Of a stretch of DNA of 64,000 nucleotides, positions 1 to 8,670 are shown one piece after another. The stretch comes from an uncultured Butyrivibrio sp. (lineage in GTDB: Bacteria; Bacillota; Clostridia; Lachnospirales; Lachnospiraceae). Position 1 is the stretch's first letter; each line of letters begins with the position of its first letter. Where the stretch lies: assembly GCA_946536145.1 (NCBI GenBank), contig CAMNEA010000007.1, forward strand, positions 1-64,000, written 5' to 3'. The notes beneath the pieces are model-generated. The model was not told the origin of the DNA. It did not search any database and was given only the letters and a program-made list of their open reading frames with translations. A program made the translations under genes and the position numbers.

Positions 1-54
1 ACAAACAAACAAACAAACAAACAAACAAACAAACAAACAAACAAACAAACAAAC
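1..54. repeat. (ACAA)n tetranucleotide tract, at least 13.5 copies
   Basis: The window opens with an uninterrupted perfect tetranucleotide repeat of 54 bases, and it may continue to the left of the window. It is in frame with the LRR protein that follows (encoding repeated Thr-Asn-Lys-Gln), directly before a signal-peptide-like stretch. A change of one unit would shift the frame: the two other frames reach stop codons at 63-65 and 74-76. That is the arrangement expected for slipped-strand phase variation, but copy number variation cannot be seen in one sequence. Confidence 0.95.
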
Positions 55-1962
55 ACTTCTCTTAAGCGAGGTATAAATTTTCTTTTATATCTGTCGCTGT
101 CTTTTATTCTTATTGGCTTTTTCAAAATCAATTCATATGCATATGAATATAAATCAGGAAAATGTGGGAACAATCTGACATATACCATTACAGGAAATAA
201 TGAAAATAACCTTACTCTGACAATAAGCGGAACTGGCCCAATGTGGGATTATGGAAGTGGCTGCGAAGCAGGCGTGAAGAGTCCTTGGCGGGGGGAATTT
301 ACATCCGATGGTTTTCGTTCTTGGAATATTAAAACAATTATTCTGGAAGAGGGCATAACCAGTATTGGATCAAGAGCTTTTTTCGTTAGTGATAATCATT
401 ATACACGTGTCGACGAAAGTTATTATCCTGCTACAATATCTTTTCCATCAACGCTTGAAAGCATAGGTGATTATGCATTTGCTAGTTCCTGTATATATGG
501 AAATCTTGTCATTCCTGATGGGGTTACGTACGTTGGAGAGGGTGCATTTTATAACTGCCAGGGCTTAAATGGCTATATTTCATTACCTGATAGCCTTTCG
601 ACAATAGGTAGTTCTGCGTTTGAAGATTGTAATAAACTTACCGGAACGCTTAAACTACCAAGTAAACTGAAAAATATTTCCCAATTTTCCTTTAATGATA
701 TGGACGGCATAACTTCTTTTATTATTGGCGAAAATACTACTTTCATAGGTCAAGCAGCTTTTGCAAACAATGATGGGATAAGCACTATAAAGATTCCTTC
801 GAAGGTGACTGTTATAGACCAGTATGCGTTTTATGATTCTCCGCTTGAGGGAACTATAAATATTCCTGCATCGGTTCAGCAGATCAAAACATCTGCGTTT
901 CAAGAAACTAATCTAAGTACTATCAGATTCCTCGGAAATGCCCCTACAGAAAATGAAGATGCCTTCGACAAAGATAAAGTAACCATAATCTTCCCTAAGA
1001 ACGCCCAGGGTTTTTCATATTTCACTTGGCACGGCTACAAATCAGACTGGTACGGGCGTATAAAGGTTGAGAATATCAGCATATACCCAAAAAACACTGA
1101 GATCATGCTTGGAAAAACTGTTACCGTAAAAGTGACTGTAAGTCCTTCGAATGCTGATATCAAAGATATTAACTGGACTATAAATGGCTACAGCCAGTCC
1201 TTCAAGAGCATTTCCTTTACATTTAAGCCTGAATCGGAGGGAACTTATAAAATTCAGGCTGTGTCGGCAGATGGTGGATATATAGCATCTACCACCATAA
1301 TAGTGTATGAACCTCAGAAAGGCGCAAAGCTTACAAAGGGCAAGACTACTTATGTTGTAACTTCACCAGTGAACATGACAGTAAGGTATGCCGGGACTAC
1401 AGACAAAAATGCTACAACAGTGAGCATCCCTAATTATATAACTTATAACGGACTGATCTATTATGTAACTGAAATAGGTCCTAAGGCACTTAAGGGTAAC
1501 AAAAAAGTAAAGACTGTCAAAATGGGACAAAACATCACGAAGATAGGTGATGAGGCTTTCTCAGGTTGTTCAGCTCTTAAAACGGTTACTATAGGCTCCG
1601 GTGTAAATAAGGTTGGAAACAAGACATTCTATAACTGTAAGAAGCTGACCAAGATAAAAGTCGGAGCAAACGTTTCTTCCTTTGGAGACTTCGCCCTTTA
1701 TGGCTGCACCGCGCTTAAAGATCTGACTCTTCCTGCGAAGACATCCAGGCTTGGAGAAAAGGTTATTGGAAATTGTAAAAATCTTAAGACCTTTACAATT
1801 AAGTGCACAAACATCACCACAAATACCCTTGACAGTCAGGCGTTGAAGGGATCGGGTACAAAAGTTGTGATCAAAGTTCCAAAGAAAAAAGTGGATGCTT
1901 ATACTAAGCTTTTTAGGAAAAAGGGACTCAGCAAGAGTGTTAAGATAAAGGCTATTAAATAA
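1..1962 (+). CDS. Secreted BspA-type leucine-rich repeat (LRR_5) protein, 5' end outside the window
   Basis: The open frame runs from base 1 to the TAA at 1960-1962 and has no start inside the window before the first ATG at 241, which lies after the signal peptide and is therefore not the real start. After the repeat-encoded Thr-Asn-Lys-Gln stretch comes a basic, then hydrophobic segment (KRGINFLLYLSLSFILIGFF, about codons 22-41) ending near SYA, a typical signal peptide. Then follow LRR_5 repeats with the AFxxC and IGxxAF signatures (about codons 110-310), an Ig-like domain of the bacterial Big type (about 355-435), and a second LRR_5 block (about 490-625) closing in a Lys-rich tail. Such proteins are extracellular or cell-surface adhesion-type proteins; the ligand cannot be told. 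The first in-frame codons after the repeat (CTT AAG CGA) would make a natural signal-peptide start if CTT were ATG, so a start replaced by repeat expansion is an alternative to a start upstream of the repeat. Confidence 0.82.
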   Translation, partial: TNKQTNKQTNKQTNKQTNTSLKRGINFLLYLSLSFILIGFFKINSYAYEYKSGKCGNNLTYTITGNNENNLTLTISGTGPMWDYGSGCEAGVKSPWRGEFTSDGFRSWNIKTIILEEGITSIGSRAFFVSDNHYTRVDESYYPATISFPSTLESIGDYAFASSCIYGNLVIPDGVTYVGEGAFYNCQGLNGYISLPDSLSTIGSSAFEDCNKLTGTLKLPSKLKNISQFSFNDMDGITSFIIGENTTFIGQAAFANNDGISTIKIPSKVTVIDQYAFYDSPLEGTINIPASVQQIKTSAFQETNLSTIRFLGNAPTENEDAFDKDKVTIIFPKNAQGFSYFTWHGYKSDWYGRIKVENISIYPKNTEIMLGKTVTVKVTVSPSNADIKDINWTINGYSQSFKSISFTFKPESEGTYKIQAVSADGGYIASTTIIVYEPQKGAKLTKGKTTYVVTSPVNMTVRYAGTTDKNATTVSIPNYITYNGLIYYVTEIGPKALKGNKKVKTVKMGQNITKIGDEAFSGCSALKTVTIGSGVNKVGNKTFYNCKKLTKIKVGANVSSFGDFALYGCTALKDLTLPAKTSRLGEKVIGNCKNLKTFTIKCTNITTNTLDSQALKGSGTKVVIKVPKKKVDAYTKLFRKKGLSKSVKIKAIK

Positions 1963-1992
1963 GCTTACAGCTTTCTCATTACATATTAAGAG

Positions 1993-2030
1993 TGGCCTAT
2001 GGCATGTATTTGTCATAGGTCATATTTTAT
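1993..2030 (+). terminator. Rho-independent terminator of the LRR gene
   Basis: A 12-bp stem (1993-2004 with 2011-2022, two G-U pairs) with a 6-nt loop is followed by a T-rich run at 2024-2033. It lies about 30 bases after the LRR stop codon. Confidence 0.8.
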
Positions 2031-2437
2031 TTGATTGGAAATTCCTTCAAATTTCCTGATTAAATAAAATCGCTCCGCTATGGATGTGACCGGTGCGCGC
2101 AAAAAAGTTGTGAGCGACTATTTTAGTTCGTTTTTTACTGCATGCAATCATATTAGGAAATATGCCACTTTCAGTGGCAAAAATCCGGCACCACAAACGA
2201 TATTAGGCAAATCCTAATGACATATACGATAACAACGTGATTTTCCCTATGTGGGTCCGGCTTAGTCAGTTTGTATATCCAGAGAATGCTCAGAAATAAA
2301 CAAATTTCAAAAAATATCTCAAAATACATTACAAAATTAATCTAATTATAAAATTTTGATTAATTTTGATATCTTGCAATAACGCGTCAGAGTGATAAAG
2401 TTATCCCGTAGTAAATTTTCAAAAGGACATATAAATA
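2031..2437. other. AT-rich intergenic region with small hairpins
   Basis: No plausible gene was seen. The stretch holds a 7-bp hairpin at 2163-2179 (TGCCACT/AGTGGCA), a 6-bp hairpin at 2202-2218 (ATTAGG/CCTAAT), and at about 2060-2100 a copy of a motif (CGCTCCGCTA) that also occurs after pilT near 11810. From 2290 to 2400 it is strongly AT-rich and probably holds the promoter of the next gene, but no convincing -35/-10 pair could be fixed. Confidence 0.5.
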
Positions 2438-2986
2438 ATGGATCATAAGAGTGAATACTTAATCGAGCTTCTGAAAAGATATGAGGCGAATTTCGACATA
2501 ACGGAGAATTATAAACTGCAGGATAAAACCTATCCTGCTTATGCCTGGTTCTACTCCCTGAGCGAGAAATATGTGTTAAAAAAAGAAGCGCAGCTCTGGG
2601 CTATGAAAGCATACGAGCATGTTTTCTTTATTAAGGAGGAGGCTCTTGATTTAAAAAAACTTGATGAGATCAATGAGGTGATCACTAACGAAGCAGAGCC
2701 TGTACTTGTGAGAAGAGGAGAAAACTACCCGGAAAAGGACCATATGTGTTCCTACATAACATTTATTGTTATCACGGACAAGGATCCTGATGAAAAGACA
2801 ATCAAAGCAATAAAGAAATACAGCTTTGATAAGGGGTATATGTTCAACTTAAGGGGGCACAGTGAGGCAAGGATAGCTGTGATTTCAATGGATTTTGGGA
2901 AAATATATACAAACAGAAGAGGAAAGGAACTTAAGGATATTCTGGGGGATGTTTATCTGACAAAAAGCAACAAACTTGTCAGCTAA
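2438..2986 (+). CDS. Hypothetical protein of unknown function (182 aa)
   Basis: I do not recognise this gene. It encodes a soluble, charged protein without signal peptide or membrane segment. A weak ribosome site (AAAGGA, about 10 bases upstream) supports the ATG at 2438. The N-terminal half looks helical with a Tyr/Trp-rich segment (around residues 29-50); the C-terminal half has an alternating hydrophobic pattern (about residues 104-150) and ends in a basic tail. It stands alone upstream of cstA with about 215 bases between them, so it need not be functionally linked. The coding pattern resembles its neighbours and nothing marks it as foreign. Confidence 0.75.
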   Translation: MDHKSEYLIELLKRYEANFDITENYKLQDKTYPAYAWFYSLSEKYVLKKEAQLWAMKAYEHVFFIKEEALDLKKLDEINEVITNEAEPVLVRRGENYPEKDHMCSYITFIVITDKDPDEKTIKAIKKYSFDKGYMFNLRGHSEARIAVISMDFGKIYTNRRGKELKDILGDVYLTKSNKLVS

Positions 2987-3202
2987 CATAAAAACAGTTC
3001 TAAAGAAAAATGAAGATCTGGTGTGCTGACTCGTTAATATTTAATCAAATTGAGAAGGATGTGGATTAGGTTGCAAGGAAAAAATTGAAGGTAATGCGGG
3101 CATTGTCAAGATTTTTTATCGAAGCAAACGGATTTACAGACAAGCAATTTGGTTAATAATGAATGAGCGAGTACACTGGAACACAACATGGAGGAGATTT
3201 GT

Positions 3203-4945
3203 ATGAATGCAGCATTGTTACTTGTTGTAAGCGCAGTTGTTTTGCTCGCCGGATATGTTTTATACGGAGGATGGCTGGCAAAGCAGTGGGGCATTAACCC
3301 TGAGAGGAAGACACCGGCTCATGAACTTGAGGACGGCATGGATTATGTACCTGCCAAGACACCGGTTCTTATGGGACATCACTTTTCATCGATAGCAGGA
3401 GCTGGTCCCATTAACGGACCTATTCAGGCAGCGGTATTTGGATGGGTTCCGGTTCTTTTATGGGTCCTCATCGGAGGAGTTTTCTTCGGCGGAGTTCATG
3501 ATTTTGGAGCGCTTTTTGCTTCGCTTCGTCATAAGGGTCAGTCAATTGGGGAGATCATTGATGACTCAATGGGAAGAACAGCTAAGAAATTATTCCTTAC
3601 ATTTGGCTATCTGACTTTGCTTCTTGTTGTGGCAGCTTTCAGTTCCATTGTTGCAAGTACTTTTGGTGTGACAACGGCAGCGGGAGCAGCGGTAGAGGGA
3701 GCAGCACTTGCTGCAAATGAGTCGACAGCCATGATATCACTTCTTTTCATAGTGCTTGCCATGTTATTTGGTTATTTTGTGTACAGGAAAAATGTTTCAG
3801 TCGTCATTGCATCTGTATTTGGATGTCTTGGAATAGTGGCAATAGTTGCTATAGGTCTGAATTTCCATCCTATCGCTTTGACATACAATGCGTGGATGTG
3901 GATACTTGGCGCATACATACTTGTGGCATCTGTAACACCTGTTTGGATCCTGCTGCAGCCAAGAGATTATCTGAGTTCTTTTCTTCTTTACTTTATGATC
4001 GCTGCAGGAATAGTTGCAGTAATCGGAGCAGCACTGACAGGAAACGGCACCTTTGACATTCCTGCAATGGGAGATGCTTCATTAAAGGGAACAGGAGTAT
4101 TCACAACAGGAACGATTTTCCCTGCACTGTTTGTAACCATAGCCTGCGGAGCAATCTCAGGCTTCCACTCACTTGTATCATCTGGAACAACTGCAAAGCA
4201 GCTTGATAATGAAAAGAATGCAAAGCCTGTTTCATACGGATCAATGCTCATTGAGTGCCTTGTGGCAGTTATTTCAATATGCTCGATAGGATTTGTATGG
4301 AAAGCGGCAGCAGAAGGAAGCTATGCAAGTCCCACTCAGGTTTTTGCCGGCGGTCTTTCTGCAATGGTTGGAACATTTGCACCCGGTCTTCAGAATGTAA
4401 TGTATCAGATGCTTATTCTTGCAGTGTCAATATTCTGTCTGACTTCACTTGACACAGCGACAAGACTTGCAAGATATATGTTCCAGGAGTTCTTCCTTGA
4501 GCAGGGACAGACAGCTGCAGACACAACTGGTTACAAGAAAGTACTTGCGAACCCTTACGTTGCTACTCTTATTACAGTAGTACTTGGAGTAAGCCTCGGA
4601 ATGACAGGATATACCAAGATATGGCCGCTGTTTGGTGCAGCCAATCAGCTTCTTGCAGCTGTGGGACTTTTGGCAGTCTGCACATGGCTTGGATCCGTTG
4701 GCAAAAACAATAAGATGTTCTACATACCTATGGTGTTTATGCTTTTGGTAACTATCTGTTCTCTTGTTCAGACAATAACCGCCAAGGTGCAGGCATACTC
4801 CTCAGGAAATGCTGACTTCTGGGCACTGATCCAGGCAACAATAGCAGTACTTTTGGTTGCATTGTCACTTGTACTTGCAGCAATAGCAGCCAAGACACTT
4901 TATGGTCAGCTTAAAGCAGATAAGAAAAATGAAAAAGCTGCGTGA
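3203..4945 (+). CDS. cstA: Carbon starvation protein CstA-type transporter
   Basis: A 580-residue polytopic membrane protein of the CstA family, whose members take up peptides or pyruvate during carbon limitation. Family hallmarks include the N-terminal YVLYGGWLAKQWG segment, PVLMGHHFSSIAGAGPINGP around residues 47-66, and GxxHDFGALFASLRHKG, followed by repeated hydrophobic segments to the C-terminus. The in-frame ATG at 3188 overlaps the Shine-Dalgarno sequence GGAGGAG (3190-3196), so the ATG at 3203, six bases further on, is taken as the start. No regulator lies alongside. The exact substrate cannot be predicted. Confidence 0.93.
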   Translation: MNAALLLVVSAVVLLAGYVLYGGWLAKQWGINPERKTPAHELEDGMDYVPAKTPVLMGHHFSSIAGAGPINGPIQAAVFGWVPVLLWVLIGGVFFGGVHDFGALFASLRHKGQSIGEIIDDSMGRTAKKLFLTFGYLTLLLVVAAFSSIVASTFGVTTAAGAAVEGAALAANESTAMISLLFIVLAMLFGYFVYRKNVSVVIASVFGCLGIVAIVAIGLNFHPIALTYNAWMWILGAYILVASVTPVWILLQPRDYLSSFLLYFMIAAGIVAVIGAALTGNGTFDIPAMGDASLKGTGVFTTGTIFPALFVTIACGAISGFHSLVSSGTTAKQLDNEKNAKPVSYGSMLIECLVAVISICSIGFVWKAAAEGSYASPTQVFAGGLSAMVGTFAPGLQNVMYQMLILAVSIFCLTSLDTATRLARYMFQEFFLEQGQTAADTTGYKKVLANPYVATLITVVLGVSLGMTGYTKIWPLFGAANQLLAAVGLLAVCTWLGSVGKNNKMFYIPMVFMLLVTICSLVQTITAKVQAYSSGNADFWALIQATIAVLLVALSLVLAAIAAKTLYGQLKADKKNEKAA

Positions 4946-5057
4946 TACTTCTGACGTGCGCTTGTGAAGATGGGGCGTGCGTTTGGGGAGATGAGTTGTG
5001 TGCTTGGGGAGATGTAATGATATACGGATTGCTTCGCACTGCGTGCTCTCGCAATCC

Positions 5058-5116
5058 TACAAACACTCGGAATCCATGGGGCCGGGAGACGGCCCCATTA
5101 CTTCCTCGTGTTTGTT
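5058..5116 (+). terminator. Long imperfect hairpin downstream of cstA
   Basis: The inner stem ATGGGGCCG/CGGCCCCAT (5076-5084 with 5090-5098, 5-nt loop) is extended outwards by CAAACAC/GTGTTTG with a short mismatch. The T tract after it is poor, so it may be a weak terminator or an mRNA-stabilising structure. Confidence 0.45.
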
Positions 5117-5124
5117 CAACTCAC

Positions 5125-5166
5125 AAAAAAAGGGCTTAAGATGTGCGAGCACATCTTAAGCCTTTT
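5125..5166. terminator. Bidirectional terminator between cstA and rpsT
   Basis: A perfect 13-bp stem (5133-5145 with 5150-5162) is flanked by seven A residues on the left (a U run for minus-strand transcripts from rpsT) and TTTT on the right. It serves both converging transcripts. Confidence 0.88.
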
Positions 5167-5183
5167 CTAGTGAGTTTATATCA

Positions 5184-5444
5184 TTACAGTTTGTTAACAG
5201 CCTGAGCGAGACGGGAAACCTTTCTTGAAGCGGTATTCTTCTTGAGAACGCCCTTGGACTCAGCCTTGTCGATTGTGGATGTAGCTGCAAGGAGTGCCTT
5301 AGCTGCCTCTTCCTTATTGCCTGCCTCGATAGCAGCTCTAACCTTCTTGATCTCTGTCTTAACGGCTGACTTGATCATCTGATTCTGAGCAGCCTTCTTC
5401 TGATTAACTAATACTCTCTTCTTGGCGGATTTAATATTTGCCAT
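5184..5444 (-). CDS. rpsT: 30S ribosomal protein S20
   Basis: An 86-residue, Lys/Ala-rich small protein beginning MANIKSAKKRVLVNQKK, the classic S20 N-terminus, and ending with the SRLAQAVNKL pattern. S20 binds 16S rRNA early in assembly of the small subunit. A strong Shine-Dalgarno (GGAGGT) lies six bases before the ATG. It is monocistronic and transcribed divergently from lepA, an arrangement common in Firmicutes where rpsT and lepA are neighbours. It has its own promoter at 5539-5567 and a terminator at 5125-5166. Confidence 0.98.
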   Translation of the reverse strand: MANIKSAKKRVLVNQKKAAQNQMIKSAVKTEIKKVRAAIEAGNKEEAAKALLAATSTIDKAESKGVLKKNTASRKVSRLAQAVNKL

Positions 5445-5538
5445 AATTTACCTCCGAAATGATAACATAGATAGTTTATTATGATGTTCGTGTGCGCATT
5501 AAGCCGGACACGGACAGTTAATGCCACATACGCTAGAT

Positions 5539-5567
5539 ATTTTAGATTATAATGTAGAAACTGTCAA
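5539..5567 (-). promoter_or_regulatory. Sigma-A-type promoter of rpsT
   Basis: On the minus strand TTGACA (5562-5567) and TAAAAT (5539-5544) are separated by exactly 17 bases. The position, about 95 bases upstream of the rpsT start codon, fits a leader of moderate length. Confidence 0.75.
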
Positions 5568-5574
5568 TAGATTT

Positions 5575-5583
5575 TGCTATAAT
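5575..5583 (+). promoter_or_regulatory. Extended -10 promoter candidate for lepA
   Basis: TGCTATAAT is a perfect -10 hexamer with the TGn extension. No good -35 hexamer stands 17 bases upstream. It lies 60 bases before the lepA start and overlaps the divergent rpsT promoter region. Confidence 0.55.
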
Positions 5584-5642
5584 GATAGCTCAGATGTGAT
5601 TTTTGGGTTAATAAATAAACGTAGAAAAATGAGGTTTTTACA

Positions 5643-7451
5643 GTGGATCAGAGTAAGATTAGAAATTTCTGCATTGTTGCGCATATTGATCACGGCAAAT
5701 CTACCCTTGCAGACAGAATGATAGAAAAGACCGGGGTTCTGACCATGAGAGAGATGCAGAACCAGGTGCTTGACAACATGGATATTGAGAGGGAGAGGGG
5801 CATCACCATAAAATCCCAGGCGGTCAGGATGATCTACAAGGCGTCCGATGGTCAGGAGTACACCTTTAATATGATAGATACTCCGGGGCACGTTGACTTT
5901 GGATATGAAGTTTCAAGAAGCCTTGCTGCCTGCGACGGAGCAATCCTTGTGGTGGATGCGACGCAGGGCGTGGAGGCCCAGACTCTGGCCAATGTTTATA
6001 TGGCACTGGACCACGACCTGGATGTCTTTCCCGTAATAAACAAGATCGATCTTGCGAGCGCGCAGCCTGATGAGACCAAGGAAGAGATAGAGGATGTGAT
6101 AGGCATTGAAGCTCATGATGCGCCGCTGATCTCAGCCAAAAACGGAATCGGTATAGAGGACGTACTTGAGGCGGTTGTAAAGAGGATTCCGGCGCCGAAG
6201 GGGGACCCCGACGCACCTCTTAAGTCCCTTATTTTTGACAGCATATATGACTCCTACAGGGGAGTAATTGTCTTTATCAGAGTCTTTGACGGTACGATCA
6301 AAAAGGGTATGAAGGTTCGCTTTATGGCAACCTCGGCTGAAGCTGAGGTAGTTGAAGTCGGCTACTTTGGACCCGGAAGGTTTATCCCTGGCGATGAGCT
6401 CGGGGCAGGAGATGTAGGATATTTCACTGCTTCCATCAAGAACATCAAGGACTCAAGGGTCGGAGATACAGTTACTGATTCAGAGCGACCCTGCAGCGAG
6501 GCTCTCCCGGGATACAAGAAGGTTATGCCGATGGTTTACTGTGGTCTTTATCCTGCGGATTCAGCTCACTATTCTGATCTTCGGGACGCCCTTGAGAAGC
6601 TTCAGCTCAATGATGCATCTCTTTTCTATGAGCCTGAGACTTCACAGGCTCTCGGCTTTGGCTTCAGAGCGGGGTTCCTTGGACTTCTTCACCTTGAGGT
6701 TGTGCAGGAGAGGCTTGAGAGGGAGTATGACTTAAACCTTGTTACCACGGCACCTTCCGTTGTCTACAAGGTCCACAAGACAGACGGAGAGGTCATCGAT
6801 CTCACCAATCCCACCAATCTGCCTGATCCTTCTGAGATAGAGTATATGGAAGAGCCGATCGTAAGCGGCGAGATCATGGTTACCACGGATTATGTGGGTG
6901 CCATCATGCAGCTTTGCCAGGAGAGAAGAGGCAGGTACCTGAGTACGGATTATATAGAACAGACAAGGGCAATTCTCAAATATGAGCTGCCGCTCAATGA
7001 GATAATCTACGACTTTTTCGATGCGCTGAAGTCAAGATCAAGGGGCTATGCATCTTTTGACTACGAATTAAAGGGCTACGAGAGGTCTGAGCTCGTCAAG
7101 CTCGACATCCTCATCAACAGGGAAGAAGTGGATGCGCTCTCGTTCATCGTTCACAAGGACGGCGCCTACGAGAGAGGTCGCAAGATGTGCGAGAAGCTCA
7201 AGGAGGAGATCCCGAGGCACCTGTTTGAGATACCGATCCAGGCAGCTGTTGCCGGCAAGATAATCGCAAGAGAGACGGTCAAAGCCTACCGCAAGGACGT
7301 CCTTGCCAAGTGCTACGGCGGCGACATAACACGTAAGAAGAAGCTGCTTGAGAAGCAGAAAGAGGGCAAAAAGAAGATGAGGCAGATCGGAAACGTTGAG
7401 GTTCCGCAGTCAGCATTCCTGAGCGTCCTCAAGCTTGATAATGTAGACTGA
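5643..7451 (+). CDS. lepA: Elongation factor 4 (LepA), ribosome back-translocating GTPase
   Basis: The 602-residue product has the usual LepA length and begins with the G1 motif in [13 protein letters not shown], followed by DTPGHVDF (G3) and NKIDLASA (G4), domain II, and the LepA-specific C-terminal domain with [18 protein letters not shown] sequence. LepA acts on stalled or mispositioned ribosomes and in subunit maturation. The start is GTG at 5643, with GAGG eight bases before it. hemW follows after one base, so the two are probably co-transcribed, as in many Firmicutes. Confidence 0.98.
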   Translation: MDQSKIRNFCIVAHIDHGKSTLADRMIEKTGVLTMREMQNQVLDNMDIERERGITIKSQAVRMIYKASDGQEYTFNMIDTPGHVDFGYEVSRSLAACDGAILVVDATQGVEAQTLANVYMALDHDLDVFPVINKIDLASAQPDETKEEIEDVIGIEAHDAPLISAKNGIGIEDVLEAVVKRIPAPKGDPDAPLKSLIFDSIYDSYRGVIVFIRVFDGTIKKGMKVRFMATSAEAEVVEVGYFGPGRFIPGDELGAGDVGYFTASIKNIKDSRVGDTVTDSERPCSEALPGYKKVMPMVYCGLYPADSAHYSDLRDALEKLQLNDASLFYEPETSQALGFGFRAGFLGLLHLEVVQERLEREYDLNLVTTAPSVVYKVHKTDGEVIDLTNPTNLPDPSEIEYMEEPIVSGEIMVTTDYVGAIMQLCQERRGRYLSTDYIEQTRAILKYELPLNEIIYDFFDALKSRSRGYASFDYELKGYERSELVKLDILINREEVDALSFIVHKDGAYERGRKMCEKLKEEIPRHLFEIPIQAAVAGKIIARETVKAYRKDVLAKCYGGDITRKKKLLEKQKEGKKKMRQIGNVEVPQSAFLSVLKLDNVD

Positions 7452-7452
7452 T

Positions 7453-8589
7453 ATGGGAAAAGAACTGTCGATTTATGTTCATATCCCCTTCTGCCAAAAA
7501 AAGTGCCTCTACTGCGATTTTCTCTCCTTTAGAGCTAATAGGGAACAGATCAGGGACTATTTTACCGCCCTTCGAAAAGAGCTGATTTCAGCCTCCCGTG
7601 ACTATAGTGGGTACAGGGTGATATCTGTTTTCTTCGGCGGCGGGACACCATCTTTTCCTGAGGCAGGAGAAGTCTGTGAGACTCTGGACTTAATAAGTCA
7701 GTGTTTTGATGTATCTAAGGATGCTGAGATCAGCCTTGAAGTTAATCCGGCGTCTGCAATTTTTGACAAGCTATGCCGGTACAGGCAGGGCGGATTTAAC
7801 AGGATAAGCATAGGGGCGCAGTCGCTTGATGATAAGGAGCTGAAGGCTCTTGGGCGGCTTCACGATTCTGAGACGTTTTTGGAAACATATGGCAACGCAA
7901 GGAGAGCCGGCTTTCAAAATATAAATGTCGATCTTATGAGTGCACTGCCGGGACAGGATACAGCATCGTACCTGCAAAGCCTTAAGGGTGTGCTTGAGCT
8001 TGAGCCTGAGCATATCTCAGCCTACAGTCTCATAGTAGAGGAGGGGACACCGTTTTTTGAAATGGACCTTGACCTTCCTGGCGAGGACGAGGACCGACTC
8101 ATGTACCATGAGACCAAGAGGATTCTTAAAGAGCACGGATACCACAGGTATGAGATATCCAACTATGCCCGCTCTGCGATTTATGAGTGCCGTCACAACA
8201 AGGTTTACTGGAAGAGGGGAAACTATCTTGGAGTTGGACTGGGAGCTTCTTCCATGGTGGAGAATACCAGATGGAGCAATGTATGTGATATCCACAAGTA
8301 CATCGAGATGTCCGGAAGCGACGGGATAAGAGAGAACCTGCAGCGCCTTACGACAAACGCGCAGATGGAGGAGTTCATGTTCCTTGGACTTCGTCTTGTT
8401 GAGGGCATAAGTGTTAAAAGCTTTGAGCGTGAGTTTGGCAGGGATATATTTGGAGTGTATGGAGATGTCATAGACAGGTACAAGAGGTCAGGACATCTAA
8501 GACTTGAGAAAGATATGCTCAGCCTTACCGATGAGGGGCTTGATGTGAGCAACACGGTGATGGCGGATTTTTTGCTGGATGATGGTTAA
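7453..8589 (+). CDS. hemW: HemW-like radical SAM heme chaperone
   Basis: A 378-residue radical SAM protein with CX3CX2C at C14, C18 and C21 in the HIPFCQKKCLYCDF context, the GGGTPS motif and the HemW C-terminal domain. HemW proteins, often misannotated as coproporphyrinogen oxidase, bind heme and SAM/4Fe-4S and deliver heme to target proteins. It follows lepA by one base with only a weak ribosome site, suggesting translational coupling. The conserved cysteine directly after the third cluster cysteine in true coproporphyrinogen oxidase HemN (CX2CXC) is absent here, where F and L follow. Confidence 0.93.
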   Translation: MGKELSIYVHIPFCQKKCLYCDFLSFRANREQIRDYFTALRKELISASRDYSGYRVISVFFGGGTPSFPEAGEVCETLDLISQCFDVSKDAEISLEVNPASAIFDKLCRYRQGGFNRISIGAQSLDDKELKALGRLHDSETFLETYGNARRAGFQNINVDLMSALPGQDTASYLQSLKGVLELEPEHISAYSLIVEEGTPFFEMDLDLPGEDEDRLMYHETKRILKEHGYHRYEISNYARSAIYECRHNKVYWKRGNYLGVGLGASSMVENTRWSNVCDIHKYIEMSGSDGIRENLQRLTTNAQMEEFMFLGLRLVEGISVKSFEREFGRDIFGVYGDVIDRYKRSGHLRLEKDMLSLTDEGLDVSNTVMADFLLDDG

Positions 8590-8649
8590 GGTCACTGTAT
8601 ATACAGAAATGTGCACAGTGCGGCATGTGGATTTCGTGAGAAAGTGACC
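8590..8649. repeat. Short palindromic element related to the MITE-like element at 26053
   Basis: The stretch begins right after the hemW stop and is bounded by GGTCACT (8590-8596) and AGTGACC (8643-8649). Its core (ACAGAAATGTGCAC and ATTTCGTGAGAAAGTGA) matches positions 26065-26105 with few differences. It ends 11 bases before the ribosome site of the next gene. Confidence 0.6.
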
Positions 8650-8670
8650 ACTAATTTTATGGAGAATAGA

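Noticed and set aside
241..1962. ATG at 241 as start of the LRR protein
   Set aside because: The same frame is open back to base 1 and codes for a signal peptide before this ATG, so starting at 241 would remove the export signal.
4942..5139. Small plus-strand ORF after cstA
   Set aside because: It overlaps the cstA stop, spans the two terminator hairpins and has unusual Cys/Trp/Arg composition; not a gene.
5866..6216. Antisense ORF within lepA
   Set aside because: It lies opposite conserved GTPase codons, lacks a ribosome site and is Pro/Arg/Ser-rich in the manner of a shadow frame.
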